From positions 1 through 60,445 of the forward strand of contig NZ_QOLD01000076.1 in NCBI RefSeq assembly GCF_003333305.1: a stretch of 60,445 nucleotides of DNA, given 5' to 3'. Each line of letters begins with the position of its first letter. Within the stretch, counting starts at the first letter, position 1. The position numbers and the translations under genes were made by a program. The stretch is from Candidatus Colwellia aromaticivorans (lineage in GTDB: Bacteria > Pseudomonadota > Gammaproteobacteria > Enterobacterales > Alteromonadaceae). Of the stretch, positions 60,352-60,445 are shown piece by piece. Below the pieces are notes generated by a model. It was not told the origin of the DNA, searched no databases, and saw only the letters and a program-made list of their open reading frames with translations.

Positions 60352-60445
60352 TTAAGCAGCTTCTTTGTGCTGCTCTGGATTTAACTCCACAGCGCCTATT
60401 GGCTGCCAGTTTCTCTCTTTTTTTGACCATCGCTCAGGATGTTCA
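60352..60445 (-). mobile_element. 3' end of an insertion-sequence transposase (runs off the window)
   Basis: Minus-strand frame open from the window edge to TAA at 60352-60354, reading EHPERWSKKERNWQPIGAVE then LNPEQHKEAA. The RWS-x2-x-RNW-x-P-I pattern reminds me of the C-termini of IS3-family integrase-type transposases. A terminal repeat is likely near 60278-60300 (TGTAAAAAACTCTGACACT). Only the last 31 residues are present, so the family call is tentative. Confidence 0.55.

Overview
The window reads as a chromosomal segment of a marine gammaproteobacterium of the order Alteromonadales, most like Colwellia. That placement rests on recalled gene order and protein resemblance, not on a search. 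The DNA is AT-rich. The gene set is housekeeping-heavy: hflKC-hflX-hfq-miaA-mutL-amiB-tsaE-nnrDE, then queG and orn-rsgA-psd. Lipid-adaptation genes (FabR, acyl desaturase, cis/trans isomerase) fit a cold-water bacterium. I see no prophage, plasmid genes, CRISPR array or tRNA.

Layout. 1-520: tandem promoters and boxA leader of a ribosomal RNA operon that runs leftward out of the window. 710-6944: RRM protein, trmA, the divergent fabR/desaturase pair with a perfect palindromic operator, sthA and a small histidine phosphatase. 7010-21000: a long minus-strand housekeeping run from nnrDE down through tsaE, amiB, mutL, miaA, hfq, hflX, hflK, hflC, a DUF2065 gene, purA and maeB. 21300-33000: queG, a giant decayed-looking hybrid sensor protein, a DUF4442 thioesterase-like gene, a flavodoxin-type pseudogene, orn, rsgA, psd and a BlaI/M56-TonB pair. 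33145-44918: a Spy-like gene divergent from cpxRA, with CpxR boxes between. cpxRA heads a tightly packed plus-strand run: DUF748, ion channel, AI-2E-type permease, HlyD-like adaptor, DUF2955 permease, then the heme-type cis/trans isomerase. 44996-51717: a tiny Cys-rich protein, then a TPP-riboswitch-led thiamin operon (thiC-thiO-thiS-thiG-thiDE). 51728-57908: an eight-domain MCE protein with a PqiA/LetA partner split in two genes, a triheme cytochrome c4-like protein, and divergent engB. 57909-60445: a candidate small RNA in the Spot 42 position, a 59-bp tandem duplication, an EAL-HDOD protein, and the edge of an insertion sequence.

The most unusual non-coding structure is a family of modular palindromic repeats (4667, 17288, 20979, 22544, 26256). 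Their cores are alike but their terminal arms differ, and each left arm matches its own right arm. Short core-less hairpins with the same arm types lie at 8563 and 26196. The other items most worth checking are the candidate sRNA with a perfect FNR-type box, the sensor-kinase-like protein that seems to have lost its phosphotransfer residues, and the CpxRA-headed envelope gene run.
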